Positions 60,115 through 64,000 of a DNA stretch of 64,000 nucleotides are shown here, piece after piece. The notes under the pieces were generated by a model, which was not told the DNA's origin, searched no databases, and saw nothing but the letters and a program-made list of their open reading frames with translations. Made by a program: the position numbers and the translations under genes. Every line of letters starts with the position of its first letter. The first letter of the stretch is position 1. Source of the stretch: Desulfosporosinus meridiei DSM 13257 (lineage in GTDB: Bacteria > Bacillota > Desulfitobacteriia > Desulfitobacteriales > Desulfitobacteriaceae); NCBI RefSeq assembly GCF_000231385.2, contig NC_018515.1, positions 1,076,001 through 1,140,000 on the forward strand. Direction: 5' to 3'.

Positions 60115-60309
60115 TAATAATTGTTGGGGGTTTTTCTCATAGAGTATAGATGAGAAAAGGAGGGTAGTATGGTAGGATGGTATAGGTATAGTATGATAAG
60201 CGAATAATTGAAGAATGGTGGGATGGTTTTTACAAAAATCAAAGGCACTGAGAAGTGTCTTTTTCTACCATTGTGGTTGTTAATTAGTTTGGAGAGGAAG
60301 AATGCTTAG
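60115..60309 (+). promoter_or_regulatory. Attenuator-like leader of hutP
   Basis: The leader contains hairpin TTTTCTCAT (60132-60140)/ATGAGAAAA (60150-60158). A stretch unusually rich in NAG triplets follows (TAG at 60165, 60173, 60183 and 60189, with GAG/AAG nearby). It ends with terminator AAAGGCACT-GAGA-AGTGTCTTT (60241-60262) with TTTTT. HutP of Bacillus binds NAG-rich RNA to prevent termination. Spacing of the triplets here (5-10 nt) is not the regular 7-nt step, so direct control by HutP is a hypothesis. Confidence 0.55.
60241..60264 (+). terminator. Leader terminator before hutP
   Basis: A nine-pair stem (one G-U) with a GAGA loop runs into TTTTT, about 45 nt ahead of the hutP start. 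Confidence 0.7.
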
Positions 60310-60726
60310 ATGACACAAAGCAAAAAAATCGCACTTGCTGCGTTAAAAATGGCTATGACTGAAAGTCGGGAAGAAGAAACCCTTTTGAAAGAATCTTATC
60401 TCAAAATGGGGGTCAAAACAGCTGCGGTTGATTATGGTGGTGAGTATATCGCTTCTGTTCGCAAAATTGTAGAACGTGCTATAGTAGCTGCCAAACGCGA
60501 AGGGGCGATCCGTGAGACCCATGGAGATGAGGGGGCTGTTGCTGGAGCCACGCGTGAAGCCTTAAGTCAAATAATGAACAAGGCTATAGGTTTGAATATT
60601 GGCGGAAAAATTGGTATTGCACGTCAAAATGATCATTTAAGTGTGGCAGTTTTTTTTGGAATTGGACTCTTACATTTAGATGAGGTGGCTGTTGGTCTGG
60701 GACATCGAGTTGCTCCCAAGGAATAA
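60310..60726 (+). CDS. hutP: HutP family RNA-binding antiterminator
   Basis: HutP in Bacillus is activated by histidine and Mg and binds RNA to disrupt a terminator. This 138-residue homologue has the family order: [15 protein letters not shown] near residue 51, [22 protein letters not shown] near 76 in adjoining stretches, and [20 protein letters not shown] near 115. No hut genes are present. The downstream genes are aroH and a DAHP synthase. A four-codon reading frame, ATGCTTAGATGA (60302-60313), overlaps the start and is better spaced from GGAGAGG, so hutP translation may be coupled to it. Confidence 0.88.
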   Translation: MTQSKKIALAALKMAMTESREEETLLKESYLKMGVKTAAVDYGGEYIASVRKIVERAIVAAKREGAIRETHGDEGAVAGATREALSQIMNKAIGLNIGGKIGIARQNDHLSVAVFFGIGLLHLDEVAVGLGHRVAPKE

Positions 60727-60739
60727 GGGGGGAAGAACG

Positions 60740-61117
60740 ATGGTGCGAGGTATAAGGGGTGCGACCACGGTTGAGCACAATGATGCTGCGGAGATTCGAG
60801 AAGCAACCCAGGAATTATTGCAAATGATTCTCTCTGAGAATTCACTTTGCACCGAGGATTTGGTGAGTGCTATATTCACGGTAACCTCAGACTTAGATGC
60901 TGATTTTCCGGCATCAAGTGCCAGGGCGATTGGCTGGCAGCTGGTACCGCTTCTATGTTCCACAGAAATACCAGTTCCCGGTGCACTTCCCTATTGTATC
61001 CGCGTTCTGCTGCACGTTAATACTGAACGCAGTCAAAAGGAGATTCGCCACATTTTTTTGCGAAATGCGGTAAAATTACGTAAAGATCTTCTCGAGGGTG
61101 ATCCCGAAAAAGATTAG
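60740..61117 (+). CDS. aroH: Chorismate mutase, AroH type
   Basis: Chorismate mutase makes prephenate for phenylalanine and tyrosine. The 125-residue protein starts [15 protein letters not shown] and contains [17 protein letters not shown] near residue 55. [15 protein letters not shown] lies near 80. This matches the trimeric AroH family. ATG 60740 lies behind AAGGGGGGAAG; the frame to 60680 runs into hutP. It follows hutP after 13 nt in one operon with the DAHP synthase. Confidence 0.93.
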   Translation: MVRGIRGATTVEHNDAAEIREATQELLQMILSENSLCTEDLVSAIFTVTSDLDADFPASSARAIGWQLVPLLCSTEIPVPGALPYCIRVLLHVNTERSQKEIRHIFLRNAVKLRKDLLEGDPEKD

Positions 61118-61150
61118 ACACCAAGCTATAGTAGGAAGAAGGAGAGCGCG

Positions 61151-61969
61151 ATGAAGCTAATCGCTCGACGGAAGGAAGAACAACAAGAAACCACTACGGT
61201 TCGAGTGGGAGATGTTATCATCGGGGGCCCTCAGTTGGTCGTCATTGCCGGTCCCTGTGCTATCGAAAGTTATGACCAGCTGCTCAGCACAGCACTGGAG
61301 GTTCAACGTCTTGGCGCTACAATGTTAAGAGGTGGTGCTTATAAACCAAGAACTTCTCCCTATTCCTTTCGAGGTAAAGGTATAGGAGGCTTGGAAATGT
61401 TAGCTCAAATCAAAGCATTAACCGGTCTGCCGGTGGTGACTGAAGTAATGGATGCACGAGATATTGAACGAGTTGGGCTAGTTGCGGATATGTTTCAGAT
61501 TGGTTCTCGAAATATGCAAAACTATACTCTCTTAACTGAGATAGGGAAAACTAAGCATCCTGTCTTTCTTAAAAGGGGTTTAGCTTCTACTTTAGAAGAA
61601 TGGATTTATGCTGCAGAGTATATCATGGCAGAGGGTAACGATCAGGTAGTATTATGTGAACGAGGGATTCGAACCTTTGAGACCTATACCCGTAACACAG
61701 TGGACATAACAGCTATACCTGCGTTAAAGGAGTTAACTCATCTGCCTGTTTTTTTAGACCCGAGTCATGGTACAGGAAAAAGGTCGTTGGTTAACCCTGT
61801 TGGTTTGGCTGGAGTTGCCGCGGGTGCAGATGGATTAATGATCGAAGTCCATCCTCAACCAGAGCTTGCGTTAAGTGATGGAGATCAATCCCTCAATTTT
61901 CATAATTTTGAAGAATTCATGGATAGACTTAGACCTGTTGCGCAGGCTGTAGGACGAGAAGTTATTTAG
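61151..61969 (+). CDS. aroF: 3-deoxy-7-phosphoheptulonate (DAHP) synthase, type I-beta, short form
   Basis: The enzyme joins phosphoenolpyruvate and erythrose 4-phosphate in the first step of the shikimate pathway. The 272-residue protein has AGPCAIESYDQ near residue 33, LRGGAYKPRTSPYSFRG near 59, and FLDPSHGTGKRSLV near 203. GLMIEVHPQPE follows. It is the catalytic barrel alone: the N-terminal ferredoxin-like regulatory domain of about 70 residues found in many family members is missing. Regulation may therefore fall on the leader and HutP. A strong bidirectional terminator follows. Confidence 0.93.
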   Translation: MKLIARRKEEQQETTTVRVGDVIIGGPQLVVIAGPCAIESYDQLLSTALEVQRLGATMLRGGAYKPRTSPYSFRGKGIGGLEMLAQIKALTGLPVVTEVMDARDIERVGLVADMFQIGSRNMQNYTLLTEIGKTKHPVFLKRGLASTLEEWIYAAEYIMAEGNDQVVLCERGIRTFETYTRNTVDITAIPALKELTHLPVFLDPSHGTGKRSLVNPVGLAGVAAGADGLMIEVHPQPELALSDGDQSLNFHNFEEFMDRLRPVAQAVGREVI

Positions 61970-61999
61970 ATCAAATTATTTAGCTGCTTTTCAAGAATA

Positions 62000-62044
62000 A
62001 GAAGAGACCGGATTGCTGGTAAGTGCGGCAATCCGGTCTCTTCT
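62000..62044. terminator. Bidirectional terminator between aroF and the response regulator
   Basis: AGAAGAGACCGGATTGC and its exact complement form a 17-pair stem with an 11-nt loop, between convergent genes. Confidence 0.88.
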
Positions 62045-62055
62045 ATGTTGATGGA

Positions 62056-62760
62056 CTAATCACAAAATTTATAGCCTACTCCCCATACTGTCAAAAGATA
62101 CTCCGGATGGGCAGGGTCAAGCTCGATTTTCTCCCGGATTTTCCTGACAAAAACTGTAATGGTTCCGGGACTTCCCAAATATTTTTCTCCCCACAGATTA
62201 TCAAAAAGCTGCTCTCGCGTAAACACTTGGCCGGGATGTTCCGCCATAAACCATAGGAGTTCAAATTCTTTGGAGGTGAAGTCAACTTTTTCCCCTCGTA
62301 CTTGTACTTCAAAACTCTTATTGTTAATTTCTAAATCCTTAATCACAATACTATCCTCATTTTTAGAGGAGCTGGTGGATTTCTCTTTTAAAGAGGCTCT
62401 GCGAAAGATAGCTTTTATGCGTAAAGTCAGTTCTATGGGACTAAAGGGTTTAGTAATATAGTCATCAGCCCCCATGTTGAACCCCACACTCTTATCGACA
62501 ATATCCCCTTTGGCCGAAAGCAAGATGATTGGAACATTACTGATTTGACGAATTCTTCGACAAACTTCGAAGCCATCAATTTCGGGGAGCATGACATCAA
62601 GAATAATCAGATCTGGCTTTTCGAGGGCAAACATTTGCAAAGCTTTTTCTCCGTCGGCAGCATAAGAAAAGTCATACCCCTCTTTTTGAACAAGATGCTC
62701 TACTATGGTATGAATTCTTTCATCGTCATCCACCAACATTACTTTTAAACGCTCCAGCAT
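62056..62760 (-). CDS. OmpR/PhoB-type response regulator
   Basis: ATG 62760 (MLERLKVMLVDDD) behind AGAGGGTG is preferred to the in-frame codon at 62811, which overlaps the kinase. The 234-residue protein has a receiver domain with MLVDDDER near residue 8, phospho-acceptor Asp in LIILDVMLPEIDG near 53, and Lys in ITKPFSP near 104. A winged-helix output domain (about 135-232) has FTSKEFELLWFMAEHPGQVF in it. It is 19 nt downstream of the sensor kinase and forms a two-component pair with it. The targets are unknown. Confidence 0.92.
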   Translation of the reverse strand: MLERLKVMLVDDDERIHTIVEHLVQKEGYDFSYAADGEKALQMFALEKPDLIILDVMLPEIDGFEVCRRIRQISNVPIILLSAKGDIVDKSVGFNMGADDYITKPFSPIELTLRIKAIFRRASLKEKSTSSSKNEDSIVIKDLEINNKSFEVQVRGEKVDFTSKEFELLWFMAEHPGQVFTREQLFDNLWGEKYLGSPGTITVFVRKIREKIELDPAHPEYLLTVWGVGYKFCD

Positions 62761-62779
62761 TTTCACCCTCTTTTTCACT

Positions 62780-64000
62780 TTATTCAATATCCCAGACAGG
62801 AAGACCGACAATGAAAGTACTACCTCCGCCAGATCTACTTTCTACCTTAATCCAGCCTTGATGGAGTTCTACTAATTCTTTGGCTAAGGCTAGACCCAAG
62901 CCGGTTCCTCCGTATTTACGCGAAGAAGAACTATCGGCCTGGGTAAACTTTTCAAAAATATAGGCTTGATATTCTTCTCTGATTCCTATGCCATTGTCGG
63001 TCACTTTAATAATGATCTCTTTTCTTAGATCATCAAATTGAACTTGAATTCCAACCTTGCCCCCTTTTTCCGTGAACTTGACAGCATTTCCAGCCAGATT
63101 TTCCACAACTCTGCGTATCTTCTCCGGATCGGCTTTAGTTAAGGGTACATCGGGAGCGACTTGAACCTGAAATGCCAATTCTTTGCTTTGAGCTAAAGGG
63201 GCAATGACACTCTCCACAGAAGCTACTATGTCGGTCATATCTAGAACTTCTAACACGAGCTGATCTTTCCCTGCTTCAATTTTGGCCAGATCCAGAATGT
63301 TATTGATCAGCCTTAGCAGGATTTGGCTGTTCTGGAGTACTTCCTTCAGATAGTATTGCTGTTTTGTATCTTTTGGAGGAATCCCAACAGAGATAAGTTC
63401 GGCGAAGGCCATGATCGATGTAAGAGGAGTTCTTAACTCGTGGCTCATAACTGCTAGAAATTCTGATTTATAAAGATTGCTTTCTTTTAATCTGAGATTT
63501 ACCTGTTCAAGCTCCTGTTTATGCCTTTGTAAAAGCAAATTGCCTTTTTCTAATTCATCCGTTCGCTGTTCTACTTTTAATTCCAGGTTCGTATATAAAT
63601 CCTTCAGCTGTTCAATCATAGTCTGAAAATGTTTGGTCAGCCTTTTTATTTCTCCCTTAGCCTTCAGATTAGTTAGATTTACATCCCATTTGCCTGCTCC
63701 TACTTGAGCAACAGCCTGCTCCAATTCACCCAGAGAGCTTGTCACCATTTTGGTTACTAAAGAATAGATACCAGTGACACACACTAAAATCAGAATGACG
63801 GAAAAGAAGCCATTGCTAAATAAACTTCTCTTAGTATTGTCCATATAGATATCCATGGGCATTGTCAGACTAACGGCTCCGGCAAAATCCCCGATAGCCA
63901 GACCTTCCTTGGCGAATCCGGAGATGTCGAGTTCTCCTTGAGGCTGTCCATGACAGTTTAAGCAATTTTCGTCGATACTTAAAGGGGACATATAGCGAAA
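62780..64000 (-). CDS. Sensor histidine kinase with heme-type CxxCH motif, N-terminus cut by window edge
   Basis: The visible part (about 406 residues) begins inside a periplasmic sensor region with CLNCHG, a c-type heme attachment motif of the DUF3365/Tll0287-like kind. One membrane helix follows (near FFSVILILVCVTGIYSLV), then HAMP and a coiled coil. HisKA has FLAVMSHELRTPLTSIMAFA (His-Glu-Leu-Arg) near residue 187. HATPase has NLAGNAVKFTEKGG, DNGIGI and YGGTGLGLALAKELV. It likely senses redox state or a small ligand outside the membrane. The reading frame stays open to position 64000. Confidence 0.9.
   Translation of the reverse strand, partial: FRYMSPLSIDENCLNCHGQPQGELDISGFAKEGLAIGDFAGAVSLTMPMDIYMDNTKRSLFSNGFFSVILILVCVTGIYSLVTKMVTSSLGELEQAVAQVGAGKWDVNLTNLKAKGEIKRLTKHFQTMIEQLKDLYTNLELKVEQRTDELEKGNLLLQRHKQELEQVNLRLKESNLYKSEFLAVMSHELRTPLTSIMAFAELISVGIPPKDTKQQYYLKEVLQNSQILLRLINNILDLAKIEAGKDQLVLEVLDMTDIVASVESVIAPLAQSKELAFQVQVAPDVPLTKADPEKIRRVVENLAGNAVKFTEKGGKVGIQVQFDDLRKEIIIKVTDNGIGIREEYQAYIFEKFTQADSSSSRKYGGTGLGLALAKELVELHQGWIKVESRSGGGSTFIVGLPVWDIE

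Overview
The window looks like a chromosomal segment of an anaerobic, endospore-forming, low-to-mid GC Firmicute. The best fit is the Desulfosporosinus/Desulfitobacterium group. This is inferred from the complete sporulation core, the lactate permease plus GlcD/GlcF locus, the split DUF2229/acyl-CoA dehydratase activase cluster, and a CxxCH-bearing sensor kinase. No rRNA, tRNA, CRISPR array, prophage or insertion sequence was recognised. Most of the window is core genome.

Region 1 (1-8.1 kb) is dxs(partial)-tlyA-nadK-argR-recN-spoIVB-spo0A, the order known from Bacillus with a nadK added. Spo0A has an unusually long Asn/Ser-rich linker and a perfect 0A box in front of it. Region 2 (8.2-24 kb) is nudF-endoQ-spoIIM-ald-yqzK-xerD-deoB-punA-pdp-CoA-binding-dacF, then the divergent spoIIA operon (minus strand) and spoVAC-AD-AE-AF. 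This is Bacillus-like synteny with ald and a structured repeat where fur would be expected. Region 3 (24-28.5 kb) holds three dehydratase-activase genes, then a lysA reduced to its two ends behind an intact promoter and leader terminator, then a Pro/Tyr/Asn-rich single-span membrane protein. Region 4 (28.7-36.9 kb) carries an LCP protein, PspC-type membrane proteins, a DHH-CBS-CCA nucleotidyltransferase fusion, an M50 protease, trpS, scpA and scpB.

Region 5 (37-45.3 kb) has a DUF4474 protein, a second copy of the structured repeat, a 41-residue membrane peptide gene, ytfI-ytfJ, spmA-spmB, two glycosyltransferase genes and rluB. Region 6 (45.4-57.9 kb) is an accessory lactate-utilisation island: a LytS/LytR two-component pair, a riboswitch-like RNA with its own terminator, a GntR regulator, two lactate permeases, GlcD and GlcF, a second GntR paralogue and a multi-cluster ferredoxin. 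Region 7 (58-64 kb) carries a BaiN/YtfP-like flavoprotein, a HutP-AroH-DAHP synthase operon behind an attenuator-like leader, and a PhoB-type regulator with a partial heme-motif histidine kinase on the minus strand.

The best candidates for something undescribed are non-coding. The first is a 276-bp repeat present twice at about 93% identity, each time upstream of and co-oriented with a gene, with a substitution pattern unlike coding sequence. The second is a three-way-junction RNA with an intrinsic terminator in front of the lactate locus. The third is the leader of the hutP-aroH-aroF operon, with a near-consensus promoter, a hairpin, a TAG-rich stretch and a terminator.
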